Part shown: positions 1-12,491 of the stretch, one piece after another
Position numbering within the stretch: the stretch's first letter is position 1
How the letters are laid out: each line of letters begins with the position of its first letter
Source: Nymphaea colorata
Lineage: Eukaryota; Streptophyta; Magnoliopsida; Nymphaeales; Nymphaeaceae
DNA: 64,000 nt
Direction: 5' to 3'
NCBI RefSeq assembly: GCF_008831285.2
Contig: NC_045148.1
Coordinates: 13,742,802 to 13,806,801, forward strand
The notes under the pieces: generated by a model
What the model was told of the DNA's origin: nothing
Databases searched by the model: none
The model's input: the letters and a program-made list of their open reading frames with translations, nothing else
Made by a program: the position numbers and the translations under genes

Positions 1-3000
1 ATTGGAGCTCGATCCGCGCCTGCCAATCCGGGGATCGTTGAAGAAACTCGTTTCTAAAGAGGTTCAGGTTAATACTTTTCGAATTATATCCGGAATTGAC
101 CTTTTTGAACTTTACCACTTTGCAATGGAGAACCGAAAAACAAAATTTTCAATGATAATAATCTCAACATTCCCGATATAAAATTCCAATTTTTGCTAAC
201 AGATTAGACATAACACCGTCGTGCGTGTGGTATGATACTCAAGGCGCGCTTGAATGGAAATGGGATGCCCTCATTGCTAGAATGAACTGAAGGCCAAAGG
301 CAACAAAGAGAAAAATGAAGATGATATGGAAAAAAAAAAAATGCCACGTGTTTTTAGGGCTTTCAAAATAAATAAAAAAAATTCTTCAATTTTTTGGAAA
401 AAAACAGATATGTTTTAGTTTAACATTTTGGTATCCTAATTATGGTTCCCAACTTTCTCGTTTTTCATCCAAATGCCAAAAACTCCATAAACCACTCTTC
501 TTATTTTTTTTATATTTTTGTCTTTGGAAATATTAGCTAACCAAACAGAGCTTTCGAAGTGCATGCATCTTTATCGACATAATCTTGCTGGAATATGCGT
601 AACCCCAGCATGGTCATAAGATTTTTAAAAAGAAACAGAGAAATTTTAAAATGTCACGCACACAATATTATTTACACGGACGTCCAATAGCTGATTTTAA
701 AGATTAGTTTAAATATAACCAATCACATGTAACTAGGTAGCTGGAAAATAAAATAACCAGAACCAAGCAATATCCAGCTCGCAGCTCCAGCTCCAGCTCC
801 ACGGTCTATGAACACACAAGGGGTCCACGCGACCCGCTCCAACCAACATTCGGGGTTTCACTTCGCTGGGTTGGTCGGCGTTGGCAAATGTGCATATATC
901 CAGGATGGACCGGGACTGGTTACGCACGCTGCTTTAATTCAAGGTCCTCTTCATTTTTCTTTTTCACAACCTCTTTTGGCACATTTGTGTTTTTGTCCTC
1001 GGTTATCTCATACATTTGTCATTAACTCATACTTCTGGGTTAGCATTATCTCACATATTATCATCTTTTCGTACCTCTTCTACTATTTCATACACATTAT
1101 CTTATACCCATGTTTAATGTTATCTCATATCACTTATTGTCTTTATCTCAAACGCTATGAGTACCTACAGATGAGTATTAAAATAAATATACATATTGAT
1201 AGTTAAATAATGCATGTGTATCAATGTAGGGAACTTGGTCTTAACTGCTGAGTGACAAAGAGGACTGTTCGTCGTGTGGCTTTCTAAACTGACACGGAAG
1301 GATAAAAAATTGGGTCTGAAACCCATGTTAGCAGTATCTCTTTTTATCGGGTTTTTATTTTTACCCTTTGAAATTATTTAATTAATTTAAATATTTTAAT
1401 GGTTCTTCAATTTTTTTTAAAAAAATCGAACTTGAATCTATGCCAAACCAAAATTAACCAGGCTTTTTTTATTGGATTTTAGCGTAATTGAAGTAGAAAA
1501 GAACGTTTTGGATTTGGAGAATCAAGCAGCACATGGTTCGGGGAAGGCCATCGGGCAATTGAGAGGTGCATGGCCGCTTGTGCGGCACGTGGACCCGGCA
1601 TGTTTCATGCAAGACGAGTTGTTTTAAGCAGGAAGCATAGGCAGTCATTTTCATTCTCTAAATGGCCTCTGTTTCTTTACGGAACGAATGACTCAGCGCC
1701 TTCCTTCCCTGGAAGGGAAGGGAAGGGAAGGGAAGGGAAGCATAAAGTGCCTCCTCAATTGACTGTCACGATCCGATACGAAACAGCTTGGCCCAAATGA
1801 ATTCCAATGCGTTTTCTTCTTCAATCCACAATTTCTTTCTCTGTGGCGAACCCGAAAGAGCTACATGATTGAGGCGATGCTTATCCTTTTATATGCGCAG
1901 ATGGATCACGAGGCAAGCCTTTTTTTTATTTAAGAACCCTTCGCTATTGCTTCTTCCCGTGGGGAGATAACAGATATATAAATTGGAAGGAAAGATGCAA
2001 ACCTCAGCATCACTGTGTGTGATGCACGTAACATTATATAAAATTTTACGTGTGCTTTAGGTGTTCAATGTTCAGAACGGCAGGATTGGCAGCCGTAGCT
2101 TTCACATTGAAGGGAAGTAAGATGAGGAGACCTACTTCATAAGCAAAGGTGAGTTTCATTTCATGTTTCGACCTTCTTCCATGCTGACGACCAAAATTAC
2201 CGAATGCAGGCAGCAATCGCCAGCCGAGAACTCCTTACAGGAATAGAAAAATATGGCTTCTTGAATTCCACAATGAAATCATTGGCCATTCAATGGTGCG
2301 TGTTTGGCATGCCATACTTTATATATTAAACAACCACGGGGGCGACGACAGCTCTAGACGCAGGCCCCGCGGTAGATGAGGGGTCGATAGGTGTTATATT
2401 TGGCATGTGACGCTTGACCCGAGATGGGAGCAAGTTGCGAACAAAAAAACTTATAAAATAATTAATGATGTTCTTCCTTTCTCGCTTCACAATTATTTTC
2501 ACAATGACTTGCGGTCATATAGAATTCACTTAATTTCAAATACGAACTTTCAATGCAATAATACCGTTCGAAAAGCCACTAACTAAAATCACGCTCCCTT
2601 ACGTTTTACTATGTCTCAAAAATTCTAAAATTAAAACTAGAGAGAAAAGAGATTTTATTCTTAATGCAATCATCTTAGATGATGTTTTGGATGCAAAATC
2701 TGGACCATTTTTTTTAGTGCTTGGATGACATCAAAAGTGGGTTTGGGAAAAACTAGTTTTGGTAAAACCTGATACTTTGAAAGAAAGTGAAAAACCTGAC
2801 CTAACCCTTTTCAGGTTGTTCACAAAAAAAAAAAAAAAAGAACAGGTTTTTAAAGCGTGATCACCTAAACCCAGAAACCAGATTTTCAGAACACGTTAAA
2901 AAACTTTTATAAAACGAAGTTTTCACAAAACCCCCTCAGACGGTGTCATCAAACGCGTACGTGCCTTTAATTAAATGAAGCACATGAAAAGAAGAAAAAG

Positions 3001-6000
3001 TCGAAGAAGACGTCAGGCGGTTGAAAATAATTGAGGGCTCTGGTAATTACGAAGAAGAGGAGGGCTCGAAAAGGGCGGACGCCTTTGTGTGGCTCAAAAG
3101 GCGCTTCTTGTCATGTTTGCCAGCAACAAAACAAATCTTGGTCTCTTTCACGGGCACTTTCGTAACTTCCTCGGAAAAGGAGGGTCCCTTTCACTTTGGG
3201 AGCCCGTGACGCGGAAATTCGAGCGTTCCTTTTCCCTTTCAAAGGGAGTACGGAATGACCATAAAGCCCTTACGGATCCCTACAAATGACGGGATCAGCG
3301 TCTTGATCGACCGGCCGCCACGGCCCCCGGCAATTATATTATTTCTTCCTAACACCTAACTCTTTTGGGTGCTGCAGTAAAGCACGTTTAATGTGCTTCC
3401 TTGACTTCAACTCCTATTTCTTCTACCCTTTAGCTTGCTTAAAAGAGTTCAGACTAATTCTTACATCACTAATTTAATATAAGAATGGTATGTATTGGTA
3501 CCAATATAGATCTTAGTCAAGTTTTTTTTTTCACTTATATTAAAAGAGTGCCATTTTTCCAATGTGGAAGTTCAAACCGTCGCCATCAAAATCCGTAAGG
3601 ATCGGGCAACAATTATTTGATGCACCCCCCCGACGCGATATCATTATTTGTTTATTTTTTTTTTAAAGTGATACAATATTATCTTAATTCTGACCAATTC
3701 CAGAGCTGACTTGCATGCTGATTCTGATCCTATTCGATCCGGCCGACTCACTAATTTTCTTATCCCTTGATTTCGATAGCGTTTATAATGATGAGAAGGC
3801 AACAAAGCTTCCATTCCTTCTCCCAGCTTTCTCAAGTCTCACCCCTCAGCCGTCCATCTCTACGTCTAAATGTGAGATGGACTATGGAAAATTTGACAAC
3901 AATGTATATATATACATATAAGGCTCTGCAATATGGGTTTGATGCTGAGAGATATCTAGCCATACGAAGTCCAGTTTTATATTGTCGACGTGCATCGGCG
4001 TGTTCCAGTGTCTGTCATTATAACATGGCATGACAAAAGAAGGTAACTACATTAGATTGGATCAAGTATTTGATATGGTTCGCTTTAGGCTCAATTAAGA
4101 AGGTTCATGGTTCATGGTTGTGGTTTCGATTAGCTTATCAGGACAGGTCCACATGACATGGTTGTGTGTAGACTGGACAGAACCCAAACTTTACTTAAGA
4201 TCCACAAGTTTTTCGAGCACAAGGGCCAAACTATCGTGTGTAGTAGTCATCGCCAATTCTAGGCACTCCTTAAATCGTGGTTGTTCAGCTCTTGACCTGG
4301 ATCTCGTTGGATCCAGGCCTGTTGGGCTCATCCAAACTTGGTTGTCATCTACTTAAAGGGATTAGGGATGATGAATCTTCAACTGGTACCTTTCTTTGTG
4401 CAGTTTATGGGGCCTGAAAGGTACGGACGATTGTATCAATGTATTCACTTGCAGAACCTTTCTGTGCATTGAAGTAAATTAATGTTGCACGGAGAGTTGG
4501 ACGATCCACATGATAAGGTAAATCAAGTAAACCCGTAAAAGACAAAAGGTAAGTTGAAAAGATACATGAATTAGAAGTTAGTGCAGAAAAAGAGAATGAG
4601 TTGCAAGTCTAGGTTGATATTTTCATGACAATGATGAAGAAAAAAAAAATAGTAAGTGTTCCACATGAAGTGAAGGTTTAGACCAACTTGTTATTAAAGT
4701 TTTAAGTGTATGATTGGTTGTTAGGGTTGATACACTTAAGCCTTTTCTTCCTGTCTTTTCCAGGGGATTGAAGATGGGTTGATTTTGTATAGAACTTATC
4801 ATACATCTCTTAGAAGCGAGTCACTTCAGACTTTTTTTTCGGGAGCGGTTTCTTATTCTGGCCTACATTTATTTATGATATTTTTTTCTTAAAAAAAAGA
4901 GTGACCAGTTTTTGAAATTTTCAGTAAAGGGAGTATTTTTTTTATGAAATTATTAATAAGGGTCTAAAGTGCATAGTTTGCATCCTAAGCGACGAAGAAA
5001 AAACATTAGCTGAACTAGTTAGAATGTAATTTAGTAATAGAAGGGGATGTTAAAAAAGAATACCACTAATATTTTTGTTTTCCATGTTAATGACTAAACT
5101 TTGCTTGGGGCCCGTTCTTGACAATTTTTATTGAAAAATGAAGCTTTTATTGGAAAAACACAAAAATGGCTCTTTTAAAAGTATAATAATTCCATCGGAA
5201 AGCTTGCTCAAGGGTAGGCTCCCAACCAAATTAGATGGAAATAATCCGATTCGTAGTAGACCCGGATACCCACAAATAGATTTATGACATTTTTGTTTTA
5301 AAAAATTTCTCATTGAAGTGTGATTACGCTTTAGGAGCTAATGAAAGTGCATGAACTTTGAAAGAATATTTCTTAATAAATAACTTGTCTTTTGGAGAAG
5401 TTGGAGGGAGCTTTCCCTGACGTTTATCTAAAAATTGAGGACTGCCCAAACGTGGAATTGAAAGCCGTGGCCTTGTGGAAATAGAAACTTAAATGGCTAG
5501 AGGCCCTTTTTGGCTTCTTCGTCATGCCAGCCTGCCTTTTGTACACGAAGAAAAGGTTATCTAAAATTTGGGGTTACTTGCAAATATGTCCACTTAGTTA
5601 GAATAGTCGACGTGCGAATTCAATTGCATACCTCATTTTCTTTATAATCCGCAAAATGCACGCCTGTGTTTCCGCAACCATATTTGTCATGATATTGATT
5701 ACTCTAACTATTCTTAGCTTCAATATATGAAAAAGAAAAATATGGCAAACTTGTCCACTGCTTGCATGTTTTCAAATATTTGTCAATTTATTAGTGGCAC
5801 TTGATTATTAATCAAAGACGCAAAAATTTTTGGAAGCGACATTGAATGAGGTAGATAGAATTATATGGCCGAACCTTATATTAAATGCCGTCTGCAGAAA
5901 TAATATTGTCCTGGATGCATGTCGGCTGATAGCTAGTTTTAATTTTCTTTTTTCTAAAACAATCGAACGTGGACTCAAAATGAAAGAAATCATGAACCGT

Positions 6001-6480
6001 TTATGTTAAATATTCCCGGAGAAAGCAGTCAATTATCTTAAACATTTTCGAAGTGGCAAGATTAAAATTTGCCATATCTCAGGCACCAAGAACGCCATTG
6101 TAAAATTTTCCGGTCCGGCGGATAGGATCTGCCCGTGCTGAACTTGTCATAATCCATATCAGGATCAGCTATTGCGGTCTTATCCTATGGCAATTCTTTT
6201 TACGTTTGTTTTTGGTCACATACGAAGAATCACGGCATTGTGCTTGTGACTTGAAGTCGGCTTCTCATGTAAAACAATTTATGAAAATCACATGCCAATA
6301 CACTTTTCTTTTTCATTTTCATAGCCAACAATTTCCTTTCTTTTACTTGACATAAAGATTAGTAACTACTTTTTGAAAGGATCAAAGACGAAGATCCGTT
6401 CGTAGTAAATCTAAACCCCCCTGCTTCCGCTTGATATGTTTACGGAACTTGGAACAACAGAAGGGACCTGATCGAAGCTC
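1..6480. other. Intergenic, no supported gene
   Basis: This stretch is AT-rich with many A/T homopolymer runs. Its open frames are short, lack recognisable motifs and are not flanked by convincing splice sites. A short purine tandem repeat lies at 1711-1740. I see no RNA gene and no clear transposon ends here. Confidence 0.6.
1711..1740. repeat. Pentanucleotide microsatellite (GGAAG)6
   Basis: Six uninterrupted copies of GGAAG are read directly from the sequence. It is a simple sequence repeat with no evident gene association. Confidence 0.95.
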
Positions 6481-6639
6481 TAATATTCTTGGCCATGGGC
6501 AGCCAGGTTTAGATCTTTGCACCTTTCTATGGAATATCCGATGACTTTCACCTACTTGATTATGTTCTCGGCCACCATGTTGATTCTATCATTCTTGTGC
6601 GTTACTTCAGTTCCATTATTCTTATGCCTTGCTTCAGGA

Positions 6640-6897
6640 ATTACCCTCAATGATCCCAATGAAACTACTGTTAATCACAGTGCTCTGATTGTAGAACAAC
6701 AAGCTAAACATTGGGTCGATGGATCCGTTTGAATTTATATTGGAGAATCGGAGCTGGATGTAGATCAAGCTTCTTCCGGTGCAAATCGGCCGGACGAGGT
6801 CATGCTTCTTCCATTTCCCGAATATTACAAGATCAGTTCCATACGATCAACGATAGAAAGAAAGAGGACTCTGGAATTGAAGTAGTCTAGTGCTTGC
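6640..6897 (+). pseudogene. Gene fragment in copy A (3' end-like, interrupted)
   Basis: One frame reads through about 80 codons to a TAG-like end just after 6880, with a single internal TGA at about 6730. The homologous position in copy B (about 11578) is TGG, so the stop in A appears to be secondary. Segments such as ESELDVD and ISSIRSTIER are shared by both copies. I do not recognise the protein family. The conserved frame suggests decayed coding sequence rather than chance, but the alignment was done by eye. Confidence 0.4.
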
Positions 6898-7527
6898 AGA
6901 ATCCAAATCCACAAACACGAAAATCTAAAATTAAAACGACCAGAATTTCTTCATAAAGGGGGCATTTGGTAGGTAACATGAACACTAGTCGAAAATTAGA
7001 ATGACAAAAACTTCTTTATAAAAAGGGGCATTTGGTAACATGAACACCGAGTTCATACTAAAATCTATGTCAATCATGGCACGCAATACTGTATTATCAA
7101 GAAGGCGTGTTCTAAGCATTACCAAATTTCCCCCCAGTGTTCGGATCCAGGATAAATGGGTAGTACTCACCTTAATCTTGGTCTTAAACCATATTATGCC
7201 ATTCTCTGACATGGATGTTATAGTCATGTTCTGAGGATTATGCTTGTATAAAATCATTATTTGTTAATGTTCGTGGAATGTAATATCCATGCGTTGAAAA
7301 AACACACTTCACTTTCTTTTATTTCTTAGGTTTAATTAATTGAACTTTTAAGCATGGAGGTCATTTGCCCTTTTTCTGCAAACGTGAAGTTTGTATATCT
7401 CCACTGTTTTACCGCATCATTTACTTTTAACATTTTTACCACTGTTTTTATTGTATTTTACGGATGTGATTTTACATTATATATAAGATTTAAAATCACT
7501 AGGCTGATGTTTCTTTTGGATCTAAGA

Positions 7528-7531
<4 letters not shown>

Positions 7532-7623
<92 letters not shown>
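7532..7623. repeat. (AT)46 microsatellite
   Basis: A 92-bp uninterrupted AT dinucleotide tract. The matching site in copy B (12473-12491) has only about nine repeats, so the tract expanded in A or contracted in B after duplication. The apparent isoleucine/tyrosine-repeat proteins here are products of this repeat and are not genes. Confidence 0.95.
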
Positions 7624-7626
<3 letters not shown>

Positions 7627-8321
7627 CTGTTGCTGCTCACACAACTCATTCAGCCGACAAAATATCGGCTATTGTAGGCCGTCTACGTAAATGGCCCACA
7701 TGTACTTCGAGCAAATGGAGAGATTTATATATATAGGCAATTGCTTTACTTGGAAGTAAATGTTAGGCAATAACGGTAGCGAGCGGCCACCATTGTCATG
7801 TGCAGAGATTATTCCTAGAACAGCAGGTCAGGACAAACCAGAATTTTCCGCAACGTTTATTTAAGTTTCATATGGCAATGTCCAAAAGCATGTTGTGAAA
7901 AGATTTTACTTGTTTAGAAGATATAAGAACTGTTCCCTTGACACCCAAATACTTTTGACGGCCGCCTGTTGGATTTCTTAGGATGTCTCGTCATTTCTAA
8001 TCAGTCTCATAGGAAGGATATACTTTGCCTTCCACTTATCTTATCACAAGGGTGAAGTTCTTTGCTTTTCATCTTGTAGTTAAGGGTGCAAACAACAAAA
8101 CAGCCCACGCCTACCCAACTCGACTGCTTGAGAAGGATGAAGCTCAAACAGACATGACGGTCTTCACCCAACAGCTCAGCCATAAGGCAAAGGCAGAATG
8201 ATGTACTTCATTTGACTCCGAAATGCATGTGATCCAACTTCCAGATACAGTGGGTAGCGAAAAAAAATAAAACAAGCGGAAGATGCTACTGTCCTGCTGA
8301 AGTACCTAGCAAGCTTCCTGC

Positions 8322-8473
8322 TTCCGTGGCGCATTGCGAGCCACCAGCACATCCATAAGCTTAGCCAAAGCATAGACCTCTGTTTCCGCCATTCCTCTTT
8401 CGTGGCCCATTCCGAGCCACCAGCACATCCATAAGCTTACCCAAAGCATAGACCTTTGTTTCCGCCATTCCTC
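8322..8473. repeat. 76-bp tandem duplication
   Basis: Two adjacent copies (8322-8397 and 8398-8473) differ at only a few bases. The first copy straddles the right-hand limit of homology with block B, which ends in GAGCCACCAG. The element that interrupts block B starts exactly where this unit continues in A. Confidence 0.85.
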
Positions 8474-8796
8474 ATCGTTGAACCCTTCTTTATATATATA
8501 TATATTTTTCTTTTTGGGGTTCGAAGTGGCAGGTTTTAGATTCTGTCTGGTTGCTTTCAACCATTTGCTGGTACAAGAAAAAGTAAGGTGCAAAAACACA
8601 TCATTGATGGCACATACAGTTTACCAAGGTGAAAAACTGACGCTTTCTCCGCCGTTTTCAGAAGAGCATAGATAACTCAAGTGCGGAGTCTCCTGTTTCC
8701 TGAAAGATGGGCTGAAATATAAACAAGACAGTATAAAATATTTAATTGAAAGTGTGAGAAGGGGTGAGCAGTTCCCGCTACCCACCCTCTTACCAC

Positions 8797-8803
8797 TATA
8801 AAT
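8797..8803 (+). promoter_or_regulatory. TATA box of the relic LTR
   Basis: TATAAAT lies roughly 370 bp before the inferred LTR end. This fits the U3/R organisation of Copia LTRs. It is inferred from position and motif only. Confidence 0.4.
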
Positions 8804-9440
8804 GGGGACGCTTCCCCCTTTGCGTGTATGCAACAAGAAGAAGTGCGTGAGGTGTTGTGGGTGAGAAGTGCAAGGAGCATCCCGTGAGTTCGTCTCTTCC
8901 GTGTTCTCTAAGTGGCTTGTGACTCTGTAAGCTTCTTTCGAGAGGTTGTTGTTGTTCTCATCAAGTTCACTCCGTGAGCTTGTTTTTGGATTACTACTCG
9001 GTAAAGTTTCGCCTTCGATTAAGTTATCTGTAATACTTGCTCTAGTGAATTTTTGCAATTTTATTGTCAAAGACATTGCTGGATTTTCCCCGCCTGAATG
9101 ATTAAATTTTGGATTTAGATAGTATTTTTCAATCAATGCCAGACCCGTATTCATATCCAAATTTCCTTATAATTGGTATCTGTTCTGGTTTAGCTTAGTT
9201 GAAATGTGACCTATATTAGGTTGGCTGTAAGTTTATGTGCCTGTTAATTGTGATTATATTTGTTCTTTCGTAAAGATGTCCTAATATTATGGTGGTATGT
9301 ATTGACTGTTATTTAGAGCAATGTTGAAAAGCTCAGCATTAACTATTCTAGATATTGGAAATCTTGCATAGAGTTATATTTTCAAGGGCAGAAATTATGA
9401 GATGTAGTATTAGGATCATAGACAAAAATCCTTGTTGAAG

Positions 9441-9845
9441 ATGATGCCATGAAGAAATGGCTAGCTAAAGGAAAAAAAAAAACTTCATTTTTAATTTAAG
9501 TCATTAGTTGAGAAGAAGCTGTTAGAGCATATTTGTGATGATAAGATTCTCAATTATCATACCATTGTTCTTGAGTTAATGATGCCTGTTTTTAGCTGTG
9601 AGAAAAAGAATTAGACACGCTAACTCCGGGAAGTATGTCAATATTATAGTACTTTATGAAAGCTAAGAATATCTATAGTGAGATTTCACTAGTTGACCCT
9701 CAGTCAAAAGTTAATGAGGCCTATATGCAGAACATTCTTATTTATGGACTTGGTCTAGAATATAACAAGTTTATAGCTGATTCTCAAAGCTGGCCTGTGT
9801 AGGACTAGAAATTCTCTTGGTTAATTAAGAGACACTAGCAAATGG
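9441..9845 (+). pseudogene. Copia gag remnant
   Basis: Translated segments such as DAMKKWLAK and, later, SEISLVDPQSKV and YGLGLEYNKFIADSQ follow the order and spacing of plant Copia gag proteins (the UBN2/retrotran_gag-like region). In-frame stops occur at about 9647 and in the segment after 9798, and an A-run near 9470 breaks the frame, so it is a pseudogene. It sits between the inferred primer-binding site and the second LTR end. That position is where gag is expected. Confidence 0.75.
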
Positions 9846-9916
9846 CAGGGCTTTCACATAAAACCAATAGTCGTGTTGAAGCTCCATTTGGCAATGGTTA
9901 ATAGCCACATGAACTT

Positions 9917-10010
9917 TGCTGGATTTTCTCCGCACGAAATATTAATATTTTGGATTTAGATAGCATTTGCGATCAGTATCGGATCCATGTCCAGGTCCAA
10001 ATTTTCTACA
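9917..10010 (+). repeat. Second copy of the relic LTR 3' end
   Basis: About 94 bp resemble 9077-9171, including the shared words TTTTGGATTTAGATAG and GTCCAAATTT. The copy ends in CA, as expected for an LTR terminus. Only the terminal part of an LTR is present, so the rest was lost. Confidence 0.6.
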
Positions 10011-11074
10011 CCCATTCTCTTAAAAAAGAAAAAAAAAAAAGAGGAAACTGCACTGAATTTTCAAAAGATCAGCATAACCTTGTTAATTACAAGGTTCATT
10101 CATGATTTTTCGTGTGGCAAGGGGCAAGGGCGACGTGGTGCTCCTGCCGCCGGCTGCGCACAACCCTTTGGCCTTTTAGAATGGCGCAGCTGGGTTGGCA
10201 AATGAGACAAGGCCTGTCCATTTTCCCTTCTTTGCTGATCACGACCACCGAATCCGATGTACTTCCGATCCCTTCAGTTAACATCAAAAGCGTAACTTCT
10301 ACCGGAAAGAGAGGCTACGCTGATTTCAGTTCAGGGAGTGGAAAAGTTCAGGTGGCTGGAGGGAGGCTGAGCTTGATGCCCATACATTCCCAAGGTTGAA
10401 AGTAGTAGTCGTGGCGAAAATATTGTCGTCCACTTCATGCGTTGACACCTAGCTTAGAATTGGAGGTCTCTCGGGTCTATCTCCATGGCTGGACAGATGT
10501 ACAATCACTGCCCACCAATCTCAGAGGAGGCGTCAGAATCAGAGTTTCCCTACAAGATGCATGAAAGCTGCATCCTACTGGCTGACGATCCGAACCAATT
10601 CCGGAGAAAATAGCCAATGAAAGTATGTACTACCCCAACCTGTGTACCGTATTTTCTGATCAAATCTACTGCTAGCGGGAAATATAATTTCCAACAATTT
10701 GATGGACTAATAGACTTGTAGTTTAAGTAGCAATATAATTTCCCCATGCCTTCTCTTGGAACTTAATGTTAAGTAAGTACTTCATTTGTCAAATTCACTC
10801 CTACTCTTTGTATTTGACGCCAATCCTTGAACTCATATGACGACTTAAGTACGACCCACTCATTCCCATCGTGGGGACACAAAATATATGGACAAATCAA
10901 ATTGGGTTTGGGTTTTAACAGGAAAGAGGCACTCATCGTAATGTGGATTGATTTGGCTGCAACGCATCGTGAAATAGGAGGAGGTATAGCCAAAATGACG
11001 GGCCACACCTAGTCCATAATCACAACCACTCGATTTACGAGGGGGAGGACGATCCAGGAGTGAGTTCCCTATGG
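10011..11074. other. Intergenic, nothing recognised
   Basis: This is mixed-composition sequence between the Copia relic and the duplicated DUF1350 leader. Short open frames are present but have no motifs or splice context. I see no RNA gene or repeat boundaries. Confidence 0.5.
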
Positions 11075-11385
11075 CAGCTCAAATTGAAGATCGATTCTCC
11101 TGGTACAGTTTAGTATAATTCATCTTTGTCGGTGCTCAGTTGGTTGTGTGTACAACTATAATGCTACTGTTGCTGTAAGCTCTCGTTTTTACTTATTGCG
11201 CTAAAGTTTGCCTTGAACTCAAGCGCGATTGGAGGGTCGATTCAAGTATACCTTTGCTCTTTCCCAATGAATTTATGCCTTACGACGCCCATTTCAGTCT
11301 AGTTCACCTTTTCCGATAGCATATAAAAAGTTCCATTCTGAAATTCGCTGTTAGGTCGCCTCTAATCTGCTCTACTTGCTTTGAT
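11075..11385 (+). repeat. Duplicate of the DUF1350 gene leader region
   Basis: This segment is near-identical to 15606-15928, immediately upstream of the DUF1350 coding start. Shared words include GCTCAAATTGAAGATCGATT and TTGGTTGTGTGTACAACTAT. It ends around the shared CTCTACTTGCTTTGAT and passes directly into duplicated block B. It carries no coding exon, so it is a promoterless or leader-only copy. Confidence 0.9.
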
Positions 11386-11488
11386 TACGTTCTCGGCCAC
11401 GCCACCATGTTGATTCCATCATTCTAACGTTCTTGTGCCTTCCTTAAGGAATTACCCGCAATGATCTCAGCTTTGATTGTGCGATAGA

Positions 11489-11733
11489 CATCTTCCCCGA
11501 TTCCCAATGAAACTACTGTTAATCACAATGTGCTAATTGTAGAATGACAAGCCAAACGTTGGTTCGATGGATCCGTTTGGATTTATAGCGGAGAATCGGA
11601 ACTGGATGTAGATCACGCTTCTTCCGGTGCAAATCGGCCAGACGAGGTCATGCTTCTTCCATCCCCCGTATATCACAAGATCAGCTCCATACGATCAACG
11701 ATAGAAAGACAGAGGACTCTGGAATTGAAGTAG
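11489..11733 (+). pseudogene. Gene fragment in copy B (interrupted)
   Basis: Homologue of the copy A fragment at about 6640-6897. In the shared frame B reads through the site that is TGA in A (TGG here). It has its own TGA at about 11545, where A has a glutamine codon. Each copy is therefore broken at a different place, as expected if both descend from an intact ancestor and decayed independently. No family is recognised. Confidence 0.4.
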
Positions 11734-12180
11734 TCTAGTGCTTGCAGAATCCAAATCCACAAACAGGAAAATATAAAATTAGAACCACCAGAACTTCTTC
11801 ATAAAGGGAGCATTTTGTAGGTAACGTGAACACTGAATTCTCCAAAATCAAAACTTAGAATGAACACTTGGTAACATGACACCGAGTTCATACTAAAATC
11901 TATGTCAATCTTGGGAACAGATTCATGCAATGCTGAAATATATAAAGAACGCATGTTCTAATCGTTACTAAACTTCCCCAAAGTGTTGAGATCCAGGGTA
12001 AATGGATAGTACACACCTTAATCTTGGTCTTAAACCATATTACGCCATTCTCTGACATGGATGTGATAGTCATGTTCTGCGGATATTTTTGTATAAAACC
12101 ATTATCTGTTAATGTTCCATGCGTTGAAAAAACACACATCACTTTCTTTTATTTCTTAGGTTTAGTTAATTGATCTTTTA

Positions 12181-12364
12181 AGCATGGAGGTCATTTGCCC
12201 TTTTCCGCAAACGTGAAGTTTGTATATCCTGACTGTTTTACCACATCCTTTGTTTTTAACATTTTTACTCATAGCATGGAGGTCATTTGCCCTTTTTCTA
12301 CAAACGTGGAGTCTGTATATCTTGACTGTTTTACCACATCCTCACCTTTTGACATTTTTACTCA
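12181..12364. repeat. 92-bp tandem duplication in copy B
   Basis: Two units (12181-12272 and 12273-12364) both begin AGCATGGAGGTCATTTGCCC. The homologous place in copy A (about 7352-7445) has one unit, so the duplication followed the A/B split or was lost in A. Confidence 0.85.
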
Positions 12365-12472
12365 TGTTTTTATTGTATTTTATAGATGTCATTTTACATT
12401 ATTGTATGCTAAAATCTTATATACAATATTTACAATCACGAGGCTGATGTCACTTTAGGATCTACGAAACTC

Positions 12473-12491
12473 TATATATATATATATATAT
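12473..12491. repeat. Short TA microsatellite
   Basis: About nine TA repeats at the position orthologous to the 92-bp AT tract of copy A. Confidence 0.9.

Larger units (their letters stand above)
6552..8347. repeat. Duplicated block, copy A
   Basis: This block matches copy B (about 11375-13294) in the same orientation over most of its length. The match runs from the segment around GTTCTCGGCC to the shared GAGCCACCAG at the right end. The copies differ by point changes and indels and by a non-homologous patch after the (AT)n tract (7624-7726 in A, 12492-12695 in B). Copy A extends beyond the shared right end and contains a 76-bp tandem duplication. I see no transposase or LTR inside the block, so it looks like a segmental duplication or a non-autonomous repeat. 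Confidence 0.85.
8690..10010 (+). mobile_element. Degenerate Copia-type LTR retrotransposon relic
   Basis: A 5' LTR-like segment ends at about 9171 and is followed by ATTGGTATC, a degenerate initiator-Met tRNA primer-binding site. It contains a TATAAAT box at 8797-8803. A broken gag frame follows (9441-9845). A second copy of the LTR 3' end, starting GCTGGATTTTC, lies at 9917-10010 and terminates in CTACA. The left LTR boundary is uncertain. No protease, integrase or reverse transcriptase remains, so the element has a large internal deletion and cannot be autonomous. Confidence 0.7.

Noticed and set aside
808..1206. 132-codon plus-strand open frame
   Set aside because: Composition is that of AT-rich spacer, with no motif, no promoter or splice context.
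7354..7677. Ile/Tyr-repeat proteins on both strands
   Set aside because: They are translations of the (AT)46 microsatellite.
8621..9160. 179-codon minus-strand frame
   Set aside because: It lies antisense to the Copia LTR and has no protein motif.
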